Assembly: GCF_002208095.1 (NCBI RefSeq)
Contig: NZ_CP017990.1
Coordinates: forward strand, 1,116,001-1,180,000
From: Enterobacter cloacae complex sp. ECNIH7
GTDB taxonomy: Bacteria > Pseudomonadota > Gammaproteobacteria > Enterobacterales > Enterobacteriaceae
Reading direction: 5' to 3'
DNA length: 64,000 bases
Position 1 is the stretch's first letter. The number at the start of each line of letters is the position of its first letter. Of this stretch, positions 1 to 8,581 are shown in pieces. The position numbers and the translations under genes were made by a program. Under the pieces are notes generated by a model that worked only from the letters and a program-made list of their open reading frames with translations, searched no databases and was not told the DNA's origin.

Positions 1-704
1 GCAGCCGTGACATCATGGTGCGTATGCCACCGGTGCACGATGCCAACGGCAGCCAGGAGCTGGGCAGCAAGGTTGTTAGCGTGATTAACGAAACAACCAG
101 CCAGAACGCGGCGGTCAAGCGTATTGAGTTCGTCGGCCCAAGCGTGGGTGCTGATCTGGCGCAGACCGGTGCGATGGCGCTGCTGGTGGCGCTGATCTCC
201 ATTCTGGTATACGTCGGTTTCCGCTTTGAGTGGCGACTGGCGGCCGGTGTGGTTATCGCTCTGGCGCACGACGTGGTGATCACCATGGGCATACTGTCGC
301 TGTTCCACATTGAGATTGACCTGACGATTGTGGCATCCCTGATGTCCGTTATCGGTTACTCACTGAACGACAGTATCGTGGTATCTGACCGTATCCGTGA
401 AAACTTCCGTAAGATCCGTCGCGGTACGCCGTACGAAATCTTTAACGTGTCGTTGACCCAGACGCTGCACCGTACCCTGATCACATCCGGTACCACCCTG
501 ATGGTGATCCTGATGCTGTTCCTCTTCGGTGGTCCGGTACTGGAAGGCTTCTCGCTGACCATGCTGATCGGTGTCACCATCGGTACGGCGTCGTCTATCT
601 ACGTCGCGTCCGCTCTGGCACTGAAACTCGGCATGAAGCGCGAGCACCTGCTCCAGCAGAAAGTCGAGAAAGAAGGGGCGGATCAGCCGTCCATTCTACC
701 GTAA
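1..704 (+). CDS. secF: Protein translocase subunit SecF (3' part)
   Basis: Inner-membrane subunit of the SecDF complex, which uses the proton gradient to help proteins cross the SecYEG channel. The reading frame is open from the window edge (frame begins at base 3), so only the last 233 residues are present; the family is about 320 long. Visible are the end of the periplasmic domain (RDIMVRMPP) and several membrane helices, including the SecF segment [20 protein letters not shown]. secD should lie just upstream, outside the window. The gene is followed by a strong terminator at 727-757. Confidence 0.97.
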   Translation, partial: SRDIMVRMPPVHDANGSQELGSKVVSVINETTSQNAAVKRIEFVGPSVGADLAQTGAMALLVALISILVYVGFRFEWRLAAGVVIALAHDVVITMGILSLFHIEIDLTIVASLMSVIGYSLNDSIVVSDRIRENFRKIRRGTPYEIFNVSLTQTLHRTLITSGTTLMVILMLFLFGGPVLEGFSLTMLIGVTIGTASSIYVASALALKLGMKREHLLQQKVEKEGADQPSILP

Positions 705-726
705 GGCGACGTTTAGCGCGTTATCG

Positions 727-757
727 AAATCCCGGTCGGTTGACCGGGATTTTTTTT
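727..757 (+). terminator. Rho-independent terminator after secF
   Basis: A GC-rich hairpin (stem AATCCCGGTC / GACCGGGATT, loop GGTT) is followed directly by a T run. It closes the sec operon. Confidence 0.9.
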
Positions 758-775
758 ATCTGTTCCTGACAAACA

Positions 776-799
776 CTCCTGACAGTATGCTGTCAGGAG
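776..799. promoter_or_regulatory. Palindromic operator candidate upstream of the VOC/WYL operon
   Basis: Two perfect 10-bp arms, CTCCTGACAG and CTGTCAGGAG, are separated by TATG. Related half-sites lie close by: CCTGACA near 765-771 and CAGTCAGGAGG at 832-842, the latter merging with the ribosome-binding site of the VOC gene. A likely reading is that the WYL regulator of the same operon binds here and controls itself. Confidence 0.55.
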
Positions 800-846
800 C
801 CCTCTCGTAGACTCCTTCTGAACCCAAACAACAGTCAGGAGGATGT

Positions 847-1212
847 ATGAAAAGCGTCATTAACTGGTTTGAAATTCCGGTCGCGGATATGGATCGCGCC
901 ATCAAATTTTATGAGCCGGTGATGCAGCTCGCGCTGCGTCGCGAGAAAATGGACTGCGCGGAGCTGGCCGTTTTCCCGCATGAGGATCCGGGTACAGGCG
1001 GGGCGCTGGCAAAATTTGACGGCGTTACACCGTCTTTGCAGGGCGCTATTATTTACCTGCATACTGACAATCTGGCGGCCACGCTCGATCGCATCGCCTC
1101 TGCGGGCGGCGAGTGCGTGTTTGGCCCGCTGGAACTGCCGCATGGCATTGGCACTATCGCATTGTTTACCGACAGCGAGGGTAACCGCGTCGGCCTCCAT
1201 CAACCTGCCTGA
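847..1212 (+). CDS. VOC (glyoxalase/bleomycin-resistance fold) family protein
   Basis: A 121-residue single-domain protein of the vicinal oxygen chelate fold. It begins KSVINWFEIPVADMDRAIKFYEPVM, the usual first strand and helix, and ends in ALFTDSEGNRVGLHQP, the usual last strand. The substrate cannot be read from sequence. A GGAGG ribosome-binding site lies 4-8 bases before the ATG. The WYL regulator follows after 14 bases, so the two are probably one operon. In E. coli K-12 the secF-tsx interval holds yajD instead. Confidence 0.85.
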   Translation: MKSVINWFEIPVADMDRAIKFYEPVMQLALRREKMDCAELAVFPHEDPGTGGALAKFDGVTPSLQGAIIYLHTDNLAATLDRIASAGGECVFGPLELPHGIGTIALFTDSEGNRVGLHQPA

Positions 1213-1226
1213 GAGCGGAATAAGAT

Positions 1227-1907
1227 ATGACCCGACGCGCTGACCGTTTGTTTCAGATTGTGCAGATCCTGCGGGGCAGGCGTCTGACAACGGCAGCGCA
1301 TCTGGCGGACCGGCTTGGCGTATCCGAGCGCACGGTCTACCGCGATATCCGCGACCTGTCGCTTTCCGGCGTGCCGGTGGAAGGTGAGGCGGGGAGCGGA
1401 TATCGGCTGATGTCGGGATTTGACCTGCCGCCGCTGATGCTGACAAATAAGGAGTCAGAGGCGCTGATCGTCGCGATTCGCCTGCTCAAAACTTGGGGAG
1501 GGGAATCGCTGTCGCGCGAGCTGGAGTCGGCTCAGGAGAAGGTGCTGGCTATCCTGCCCGAGGAGAGTCGTCGAAAGGCGGAGCAGACGCGGATCTACGC
1601 CCCGGATTTTTGCATGCAAAGCCACTCCCGTAGCGATTTTGACATGATTCATCAGGCAATTTCCGCTCAGCGTGTGCTGGCGTTGCATTACCGCGACGAA
1701 GTTGGGCAACTCTCACAGCGTGAGGTTCAGCCGTTAGGATTGTTCTTCTGGGGGGAGCGTTGGCTGCTGGCGGCGTGGTGCGAACGGCGCGATGACTATC
1801 GCTGTTTCCGGCTCGACCGATGTCTCAATATTGTGCAGACGGAGAGGCGGTTTAGCGAGAGTGCGGACAGGTCTCTGGCGGATTTTTTGCGGAAGGTTAA
1901 GCAGTAA
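1227..1907 (+). CDS. YafY-type transcriptional regulator (HTH + WYL domain)
   Basis: A 226-residue regulator with an N-terminal DeoR/HTH_11-type helix-turn-helix at about residues 7-55 (LTTAAHLADRLGVSERTVYRDI) and a C-terminal WYL-type sensor domain at about 135-205 (RVLALHYRDEVGQLSQREVQPLGLFFW...WLLAAWCERRDDYRCFRLDR). WYL domains bind small ligands or nucleic acid; the ligand here is unknown. It is co-directional with the VOC gene and probably acts on the dyad at 776-799. Confidence 0.85.
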   Translation: MTRRADRLFQIVQILRGRRLTTAAHLADRLGVSERTVYRDIRDLSLSGVPVEGEAGSGYRLMSGFDLPPLMLTNKESEALIVAIRLLKTWGGESLSRELESAQEKVLAILPEESRRKAEQTRIYAPDFCMQSHSRSDFDMIHQAISAQRVLALHYRDEVGQLSQREVQPLGLFFWGERWLLAAWCERRDDYRCFRLDRCLNIVQTERRFSESADRSLADFLRKVKQ

Positions 1908-1931
1908 AAAGCCTGGCGGCGAGGTAAAAGC

Positions 1932-1958
1932 AAAACGGCAACGTATGTTGCCGTTTTT
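1932..1958. terminator. Bidirectional terminator between the WYL regulator and tsx
   Basis: The hairpin AAAACGGCAAC / GTTGCCGTTTT with a T run on each strand lies between two convergent genes. The hairpin and the palindrome at 1969-2000 together recur almost unchanged after amtB. Confidence 0.85.
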
Positions 1959-1968
1959 AGTATTTGTT

Positions 1969-2000
1969 CCCTCTCCCTGTGGGAGAGGGGCAGGGTGAGG
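1969..2000. repeat. Dispersed intergenic palindrome (CCCTCTCCC...GGGAGAGGG...CAGGGTGAGG), copy 1
   Basis: A short REP-like element: CCCTCTCCC, a 2-nt loop start, GGGAGAGGG, then CAGGGTGAGG. A full second copy is at 46130-46161, and partial or diverged copies lie at 13287-13306 and 47780-47801. All four are in gaps between convergent genes. Confidence 0.8.
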
Positions 2001-2027
2001 GCAGCAGCCCGCACAGTCCCGCACAGG

Positions 2028-2912
2028 TTAGAAGTTATAACCCACAACCAGGTAACCACCCCAGCCGGTAGAGCGAACGCTGAAGTCGCCGTTGCCGAAG
2101 TTCAGGCTCGCGTCGTCGTTCCACTGACCACCGTTGTGCCAGTAACGCGCAACAACAGAGTAGTGCCAGTGATCGTAGTTCAGCGCCAGGATGTGGCTGG
2201 AGGCGATGGAGTCGTTGGTGCGCGCTTTCTTACCGTTCAGGTCGCGGAAGTCGTTGTCGCCCAGATCTGAACCCCAATCAAAGTTGGTGAAGCCGATATA
2301 GCTCAGGTTACCGCCCCACAGCTGGGTAATTGGCACAAAGTATTTCACTTTGAAACGGTAGCCATCCCACTCGTTTTCGTTCGCGGCGCCGTAGTTCTGC
2401 CACTGGTACTTAGCATACACGTTCAGAGACAGGCTCATTGGCAGGCCGGTATCGATGTCCGTACCCAGACCCATGTACCAGGTGCTCTGGCGACCAGACT
2501 TATTGCGGCCCATGTCGTAGATGTAGTTGTTCGCGAAGTACCACTCTTTGAACGGACCAAACGCCAGGCTGGTACCGGTCAGTTTATCAATAGAGAAGCG
2601 TGGTTCAATTTCCATGAACAGTGGGGAACCGTGGTTCCAGATACCTTTCGCGTCGGTGTTACCGCCGAAGAATACCGGTGCATCCATATAGCCGTAGAAA
2701 TCAAACCAGTCTTTCTTGGCGAACGCTTCGTACTCCAGGTAGGTATCGTTGCGGATCTGTGGTCCGAAACGGGTGTGGTAGCTGCCCACGACGTTAACGC
2801 TCTGGTGCCACCAGTCGGAGAGATATTGTGGTTTATCGTTTTCCGCTGCGTTAACAGTGAAAGAGGAGGAAAGTGCCAGCACAGCGCCGGCTGCAAGTAA
2901 TGTTTTTTTCAT
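2028..2912 (-). CDS. tsx: Nucleoside-specific outer-membrane channel Tsx
   Basis: A 294-residue beta-barrel porin that lets nucleosides through the outer membrane and serves as phage T6 and colicin K receptor in E. coli. An N-terminal signal peptide ([22 protein letters not shown]) precedes the mature start [20 protein letters not shown]. The protein ends in aromatic F, as outer-membrane barrels do (VVGYNF). The start at 2912 gives the family length; an upstream ATG at 2918 adds two residues. It is transcribed alone, with a promoter region at about 2990-3070. Confidence 0.97.
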   Translation of the reverse strand: MKKTLLAAGAVLALSSSFTVNAAENDKPQYLSDWWHQSVNVVGSYHTRFGPQIRNDTYLEYEAFAKKDWFDFYGYMDAPVFFGGNTDAKGIWNHGSPLFMEIEPRFSIDKLTGTSLAFGPFKEWYFANNYIYDMGRNKSGRQSTWYMGLGTDIDTGLPMSLSLNVYAKYQWQNYGAANENEWDGYRFKVKYFVPITQLWGGNLSYIGFTNFDWGSDLGDNDFRDLNGKKARTNDSIASSHILALNYDHWHYSVVARYWHNGGQWNDDASLNFGNGDFSVRSTGWGGYLVVGYNF

Positions 2913-2997
2913 AATCATGCCACTGATTGAAATTCCCTTCCGGGAGTGAAAAATGCGCGAATTGCGTTTCTAAATATTTCGTGTTTCTGCGGTGCCT

Positions 2998-3042
2998 ATT
3001 ATAGGAATCCCTGCTCACAAAAATATGTGTTGTTTCACATAT
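2998..3042 (-). promoter_or_regulatory. tsx promoter region (-10 and CRP-like dyad)
   Basis: On the minus strand a TATAAT -10 box (2998-3003) is preceded by the dyad ATGTG-N6-CACAT (3025-3040), centred about 41 bp before the expected start. tsx promoters of E. coli are controlled by CRP and CytR. The dyad spacing is two bases shorter than the CRP consensus, so this is a weak call. Confidence 0.4.
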
Positions 3043-3179
3043 CTCTCACACGCGTAATCGATTGCGTTCACGTTTGCGTACTTTAAACGGCCGGGATTGT
3101 AGCGGCAATCATTTATGTTGCCAATCCATACGAAATGTAAATGTTAGCGGAGTGACATTGCACTCCGCTGAAGGAGGGG

Positions 3180-3719
3180 TTACTGCGCGGCGGGCTGGAT
3201 ATCGTGGATGCGGATAAAACCTAATTGATCTGGCGTGAGTCCACTCAGCTGAAGCGGGATATCAACATCGCTGGGCGCCAGTATACTCGCGGGAGCAGTG
3301 AACAACTGGTTCTTCACATTCACTTCCTGATAGCTCTCGGTTGTGCCCTGGATCTGGCCCCACTCGACGGTGCCACTGAAGGCCGGAAGTGGATCGTTGG
3401 ATTCTCCCTGGATCCGTAATGTTCCGCGAGTACCATCTGCATTCGCCGCAACGTTCACCAGTGACATTTTAAGCGTGCCAATCTGGCTGTTGAGCCGCGC
3501 AGGCGTATTGGCACCAGGCAGCAGATACACCCCGCTGCTGGATTTTGCGTTCAGCGCGTTTTGTTGGGTGATCTTCACCGTTTCTTTATTCAGTTTGTCC
3601 ATCGCCGTATTGAGCGTGTTGACGCTTTGTTTCATCTGGCGAACTTCGGTTTGCTGTGCACAGGCGCTAAGGGTGAAGAGGCTCCCCACCAGCAAAATCT
3701 TCAGGTAACGTCTTGTCAT
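3180..3719 (-). CDS. yajI: Lipoprotein YajI (DUF3251)
   Basis: A 179-residue lipoprotein of unknown role. The signal peptide MTRRYLKILLVGSLFTLSAC ends in the lipobox LSAC, so it should be lipidated and membrane-anchored. It then has a short heptad-like region (QMKQSVNTLNTAMDKLNKETVKITQQ) and a C-terminal beta-rich domain. The start at 3719 is chosen because it gives a proper signal peptide and has AAGGAA about 10 bases upstream; the longer frame to 3782 has neither. Confidence 0.9.
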   Translation of the reverse strand: MTRRYLKILLVGSLFTLSACAQQTEVRQMKQSVNTLNTAMDKLNKETVKITQQNALNAKSSSGVYLLPGANTPARLNSQIGTLKMSLVNVAANADGTRGTLRIQGESNDPLPAFSGTVEWGQIQGTTESYQEVNVKNQLFTAPASILAPSDVDIPLQLSGLTPDQLGFIRIHDIQPAAQ

Positions 3720-3859
3720 TGCGTTTATTTCCTTGAAATAACGGATCGCCTTAATGGTAGCCAGCCTCAACGTGTCAGACATAGATCCTTTGTCTCAAAA
3801 AGCTCTTCCTTTGTTGTCAGGCCAGATCAGGGTAAAATGAAAATTAGTTAACCACATAA

Positions 3860-4321
<462 letters not shown>

Positions 4322-4325
4322 GCTC

Positions 4326-5429
4326 ATGCAGGATGAGATCTACATGGCGCGAGCCATGAAGCTGGCGCAGCGCGGCCGTTTTACTACCCATCCCAACCCG
4401 AACGTCGGGTGCGTTATCGTTAAAGATGGCGAGATCGTAGGGGAGGGATTTCACTATCGTGCCGGCGAGCCGCATGCCGAGGTCCATGCGTTGCGCATGG
4501 CCGGTGAGAAGGCGCGCGGTGCCACAGCCTACGTCACGCTGGAGCCCTGCAGCCATTACGGGCGTACGCCGCCGTGCTGTGAAGCGCTGATCGCGGCGGG
4601 TGTTTCACGCGTGGTCGCCTCGATGCAGGACCCGAATCCGCAGGTTGCCGGACGCGGTCTGTATCGCCTGCAGCAGGAAGGCATTGACGTCAGCCATGGG
4701 CTGATGATGCAGGACGCGGAAGCGATCAACAAAGGCTTTCTGAAGCGCATGCGCACGGGGTTCCCGTATATTCAGCTTAAGCTGGGCGCCTCGCTGGACG
4801 GTCGTACGGCGATGGCAAACGGCGAAAGCCAGTGGATCACCTCGCCGCAGGCAAGGCGCGATGTGCAACGTCTGCGCGCGCAAAGCCATGCTATTCTCAC
4901 CAGCAGTGAAACCGTTCTGGCTGACGATCCGGCCATGACCGTGCGCTGGGACGAGCTGAATGCCGATACTCAGGCGCTGTACCCGCAGGAGAACCTGCGT
5001 CAGCCGCTGCGTATTATCATTGATAGCCAGAACCGCGTGACGCCGGAGCAGCGTATTGTCCAGCAGCCGGGTGAAACCTGGATTGCCCGCACCAGAGAAG
5101 ATACGCGCGAATGGCCGGAAGGCGTGCGCAGTATTATGGTGCCGGAGCATAACGGTCATCTGGATCTGGTGGTGCTGATGATGCTGCTCGGCAAGCAGCA
5201 GGTGAACAGCATCTGGGTTGAAGCGGGGCCAACGCTCGCCGGTGCGCTTTTACAGGCCGGGCTGGTGGATGAGCTGATTGTTTACGTTGCGCCTAAACTG
5301 TTAGGTCACGACGCGCGCGGCCTGTTTGTGCTGCCCGGCCTTGAAAAACTGGCCGACGCACCGCAACTCAAATTTAGCGAGATTCGTCCGGTAGGCCCGG
5401 ATGTCTGCCTCCACTTAACGACAGCGTAA
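4326..5429 (+). CDS. ribD: Bifunctional riboflavin deaminase/reductase RibD
   Basis: A 367-residue cytosolic enzyme carrying out the deaminase and reductase steps of riboflavin synthesis. The deaminase domain (about 1-145) shows the zinc site HAEVHAL and PCSHYGRTPPC. The reductase domain (from about 147) begins YIQLKLGASLDGRTAMANGESQWI. The start at 4326 (MQDEIYMARAMKLAQRG) matches the family; the open frame extends further upstream but only inside nrdR. Confidence 0.97.
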   Translation: MQDEIYMARAMKLAQRGRFTTHPNPNVGCVIVKDGEIVGEGFHYRAGEPHAEVHALRMAGEKARGATAYVTLEPCSHYGRTPPCCEALIAAGVSRVVASMQDPNPQVAGRGLYRLQQEGIDVSHGLMMQDAEAINKGFLKRMRTGFPYIQLKLGASLDGRTAMANGESQWITSPQARRDVQRLRAQSHAILTSSETVLADDPAMTVRWDELNADTQALYPQENLRQPLRIIIDSQNRVTPEQRIVQQPGETWIARTREDTREWPEGVRSIMVPEHNGHLDLVVLMMLLGKQQVNSIWVEAGPTLAGALLQAGLVDELIVYVAPKLLGHDARGLFVLPGLEKLADAPQLKFSEIRPVGPDVCLHLTTA

Positions 5430-5516
5430 TTGCTCCTGAAATAGGGAAGCAGTGCGCAAAGTATTATGATAAAATCCGCCCCCCTGCGGGGCCAAATGAA
5501 CCCGTAAAGGAAGAGT

Positions 5517-5987
5517 ATGAACATTATTGAAGCTGCTGTAGCTACCCCGGACGCTCGCGTCGCCATCACCATTGCGCGTTTCAACAACTTCATCAACGAC
5601 AGCCTGCTGGAAGGTGCGATTGACGCCCTGAAACGCATCGGCCAGGTTAAAGATGACAACATTACCGTTGTTTGGGTTCCAGGCGCTTACGAACTGCCAC
5701 TGGCGGCGGGCGCGCTGGCGAAAACCGGTAAATACGACGCGGTGATTGCGCTGGGTACCGTTATTCGTGGCGGCACTGCGCACTTCGAATACGTTGCGGG
5801 CGGTGCAAGCAACGGTCTGGCACACGTTGCGCAGGATGCTGAAATTCCTGTCGCGTTCGGCGTGCTGACCACCGAAAGTATTGAACAAGCCATCGAACGT
5901 GCTGGCACCAAAGCCGGTAACAAAGGTGCAGAAGCTGCACTGACCGCGCTTGAAATGATCAATGTATTGAAAGCCATCAAGGCCTGA
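5517..5987 (+). CDS. ribH: 6,7-dimethyl-8-ribityllumazine synthase (RibH/RibE)
   Basis: A 156-residue enzyme condensing the ribityl-uracil amine with dihydroxybutanone phosphate, the penultimate riboflavin step; usually a 60-subunit shell. Family motifs are [18 protein letters not shown] and [22 protein letters not shown], the latter with the catalytic His. The 87-base gap after ribD contains an AT-rich stretch that may hold a second promoter, and AAGGAAGAG precedes the ATG. nusB follows 21 bases later. Confidence 0.97.
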   Translation: MNIIEAAVATPDARVAITIARFNNFINDSLLEGAIDALKRIGQVKDDNITVVWVPGAYELPLAAGALAKTGKYDAVIALGTVIRGGTAHFEYVAGGASNGLAHVAQDAEIPVAFGVLTTESIEQAIERAGTKAGNKGAEAALTALEMINVLKAIKA

Positions 5988-6008
5988 TTTTTTTGTAAGG
6001 GGAATTCC

Positions 6009-6428
6009 GTGAAACCTGCTGCTCGTCGCCGCGCCCGTGAATGTGCCGTCCAGGCACTTTACTCCTGGCAGTTGTCCCAGAACGACATCTCTGATGTTGA
6101 ATACCAGTTCCTGTCAGAACAGGACGTGAAAGACGTTGACGTTCTGTACTTCCGTGAACTGCTGTCGGGAGTGGCGACTAATAGCGCGTATCTCGATGGC
6201 CTGATGAAGCCATACCTGTCCCGTCTGCTCGACGAGCTGGGTCAGGTGGAAAAAGCAGTGTTGCGTATCGCGCTGTTTGAGCTGTCTAAACGTGATGATG
6301 TGCCGTATAAAGTGGCCATCAACGAAGCGATCGAGCTGGCGAAAACCTTCGGCGCTGAAGACAGCCACAAGTTTGTAAACGGCGTACTTGATAAAGCAGC
6401 ACCTGCGATCCGTCCCCACAAAAAGTGA
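6009..6428 (+). CDS. nusB: Transcription antitermination factor NusB
   Basis: A 139-residue all-helical RNA-binding protein that joins NusE (S10) on boxA RNA in ribosomal-RNA antitermination. It begins at a GTG codon ([21 protein letters not shown]), as in E. coli, with AAGGGGAA just upstream. A long hairpin terminator follows at 6435-6482. Confidence 0.97.
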   Translation: MKPAARRRARECAVQALYSWQLSQNDISDVEYQFLSEQDVKDVDVLYFRELLSGVATNSAYLDGLMKPYLSRLLDELGQVEKAVLRIALFELSKRDDVPYKVAINEAIELAKTFGAEDSHKFVNGVLDKAAPAIRPHKK

Positions 6429-6434
6429 TCCGCA

Positions 6435-6482
6435 AACCGGAGTCCTGCATTGCCTGACGGGCAGTGCGGCTCCGGTTTTTTC
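6435..6482 (+). terminator. Terminator/attenuator between nusB and thiL
   Basis: A long imperfect hairpin with outer arms AACCGGAG / CTCCGGTT and inner arms around TGCC...GGGCA, followed by TTTTTTC. It probably reduces read-through from the rib-nusB genes into thiL. Confidence 0.8.
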
Positions 6483-6505
6483 TTTTATTTGCTGAGGCAT
6501 AACGT

Positions 6506-7477
6506 ATGGCATGCGGCGAATTCTCCCTGATTGCCCGTTATTTCGACCGTGTCAGAACCTCTCGTCTTGATGTTGAAACCGGCATTGGCGATGACTGTGC
6601 ACTTCTCAATATTCCCGAAAAACAGACGCTGGCAATCAGCACCGACACTCTGGTGTGCGGCCGTCATTTCTTACCGGATATCGATCCTGCCGATCTGGCT
6701 TATAAAGCTCTTGCGGTTAACGTCAGCGATCTGGCGGCGATGGGGGCCGATCCCGCGTGGCTAACGCTGGCTCTGACGCTGCCAGAGGTAGATGAAGCCT
6801 GGCTGGAAGCCTTTAGCGATGCGCTTTTTGAGCAGCTTAGCTATTACGATATGCAGCTGATTGGCGGCGACACGACTGCCGGGCCGCTGTCGATGACGCT
6901 GGCGATCCACGGCTATGTGCCGCTTGGCCGCGCGCTGAAGCGTTCAGGCGCAAAACCCGGCGACTGGATCTACGTGACCGGTACGCCGGGCGATAGCGCG
7001 GCAGGGCTGGCGATCCTTCAAAATCGTTTAACGGTTGAAGATGCTGACGATGCGGCGTATCTGGTGAAACGCCACCTGCGGCCAACGCCGCGTATTTTGC
7101 ACGGCCAGGCGCTGCGCGAACGGGCAAGCTCGGCTATCGATCTCTCTGACGGGCTGATCTCCGATCTCGGCCATATCCTGAAGGCCAGCGGCGTAGGTGC
7201 GCGCGTTGACCTGGATCTCTTCCCGCTGTCTGAGCAGTTGCTTCGCCATGTGGAGCCTGAGCAGGCCCTGCGCTGGGCGCTCTCCGGTGGTGAAGACTAT
7301 GAGTTGTGCTTCACGGTGCCTGAGCTCAACCGTGGAACGCTGGACGTGGCGTTAGCGCATCTCGGCGCGAAATTCACCTGCATCGGTCAGATCATGCCGG
7401 AGAGCGAAGGGCTGAAGTTTGTGAAAGACGGCGCGCCCGTTACGCTGGACTGGAAAGGGTACGATCACTTCGCGTGA
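6506..7477 (+). CDS. thiL: Thiamine-monophosphate kinase ThiL
   Basis: A 323-residue ATP-dependent kinase that makes thiamine diphosphate, the active cofactor. Family segments include [10 protein letters not shown] near the N-terminus, [10 protein letters not shown], the [17 protein letters not shown] region and [10 protein letters not shown] near the C-terminus. From memory the E. coli protein ends YDHFATP, while this one stops at YDHFA, and the overlapping pgpA gene of E. coli is absent. The shortened end suggests a deletion that removed pgpA. Confidence 0.96.
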   Translation: MACGEFSLIARYFDRVRTSRLDVETGIGDDCALLNIPEKQTLAISTDTLVCGRHFLPDIDPADLAYKALAVNVSDLAAMGADPAWLTLALTLPEVDEAWLEAFSDALFEQLSYYDMQLIGGDTTAGPLSMTLAIHGYVPLGRALKRSGAKPGDWIYVTGTPGDSAAGLAILQNRLTVEDADDAAYLVKRHLRPTPRILHGQALRERASSAIDLSDGLISDLGHILKASGVGARVDLDLFPLSEQLLRHVEPEQALRWALSGGEDYELCFTVPELNRGTLDVALAHLGAKFTCIGQIMPESEGLKFVKDGAPVTLDWKGYDHFA

Positions 7478-7495
7478 TGTTGTGCGCTCTGTATT

Positions 7496-7523
7496 GCCGG
7501 GTGGCGGCTTCGCCTTACCCGGC
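7496..7523. repeat. REP palindromic element between thiL and yajO
   Basis: The element GCCGGGTGGCGG-CTTCG-CCTTACCCGGC is a typical enterobacterial REP unit: an imperfect hairpin with a bulged stem. It occupies the 68-base convergent gap where E. coli carries pgpA. Confidence 0.85.
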
Positions 7524-7545
7524 CTACGGATTAGATGGTAAGAGC

Positions 7546-8520
7546 TTACTTAAACCCCACCACCGGATGCTGCTGATACGGCGTCTCCAGCTCGGCAATC
7601 TGCTCCGGCGTCAGCGTGATATCCACCGCATTCAGCAGCTCATCCAGCTGTTCTTCCCGCGATGTTCCAATAATCGGTGCCGCGACCCCGCGCTTGCCCA
7701 GCAGCCACGCCAGCGCTATCTGGGCACGAGTTGCACCGGTATCGTCGGCAATTCCGGCTAAGCGTTCAGCGATCAGGGCATCGCTGGCCTCTGTTCCTTC
7801 GTAGAGATTTTTTCCCACTTCATCCGAGACCAGACGGGCCGTGGTTTCTCCCCACGGACGGGTCAGGCGGCCGCGCGCGAGCGGGCTCCACGGGATCACC
7901 GCCACGCCCTCCTGATGGCACAGCGGCAGCATCTCACGTTCTTCTTCACGATAGATCAGATTGTAGTGGTCCTGCATGGTGACGAAGCGCGCCCAGCCGT
8001 GCTGCGCCTGCAGATCCAGCGCATGAGCAAACTGTGAGGCATGCATAGACGACGCGCCGATATAGCGCGCTTTACCGGCTTTGACGACGTCGTTGAGTGC
8101 TTCCAGCGTCTCCTCAATGGGCGTGTTGTAATCCCAGCGGTGAATTTGCAGCAGGTCGACGTAATCCATGTTCAGACGCCTGAGGCTATCATCAATGGAA
8201 CGCAGGATCTGCGCGCGAGAAAGTCCCTGAGCCAGGTCGCCCACTGGATAGTACACCTTGGTGGCAACCACGATGTCTTCCCGACGGGCAAAATCACGCA
8301 GGGCGCGGCCGACAATCTCCTCGCTGCTGCCGTCGGAATAGCTGTTGGCGGTGTCAAAGAAGTTAATGCCGCCCTCGATGGCGCGTTTGATAATCGGACG
8401 GCTGCTCTCTTCCGGCAGCGTCCAGGCGTGGTTTCCTCGATCGGGCTCGCCAAAGGTCATGCATCCCAGACAAAGTCGGGAAACCTTAAGGTCTGTTTTT
8501 CCTAATGTTGTGTATTGCAC
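7546..8520 (-). CDS. yajO: Aldo-keto reductase YajO
   Basis: A 324-residue NADPH-dependent aldo-keto reductase. It shows the AKR segments FDTANSYSDGSSEEIVGRAL, DYVDLLQIHRWD, and IPWSPLARGRLTRP. The start is set at the GTG at 8520 (QYTTLGKTDLKVSRLCLG), which has AGGAG upstream and the E. coli length; the frame stays open to 8634 without similarity. In E. coli, yajO has been linked to sugar reduction and to substitutes for the DXS step; here too it lies just downstream of dxs on the same strand. Confidence 0.95.
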   Translation of the reverse strand: MQYTTLGKTDLKVSRLCLGCMTFGEPDRGNHAWTLPEESSRPIIKRAIEGGINFFDTANSYSDGSSEEIVGRALRDFARREDIVVATKVYYPVGDLAQGLSRAQILRSIDDSLRRLNMDYVDLLQIHRWDYNTPIEETLEALNDVVKAGKARYIGASSMHASQFAHALDLQAQHGWARFVTMQDHYNLIYREEEREMLPLCHQEGVAVIPWSPLARGRLTRPWGETTARLVSDEVGKNLYEGTEASDALIAERLAGIADDTGATRAQIALAWLLGKRGVAAPIIGTSREEQLDELLNAVDITLTPEQIAELETPYQQHPVVGFK

Positions 8521-8581
8521 GGTCCGCTCCTGCTGTTTAAACAATACGTTTAAGCATAGCAGGAGCGGAAAAGGGGAGGGT

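Noticed and set aside
3025..3040. Dyad before tsx as a firm CRP site
   Set aside because: The two half-sites are two bases closer than in a CRP site, so it was kept only as a weak promoter-region note.
7474..7761. Possible displaced pgpA after thiL
   Set aside because: The translated product shows no PgpA motifs and consists of REP sequence and antisense yajO.
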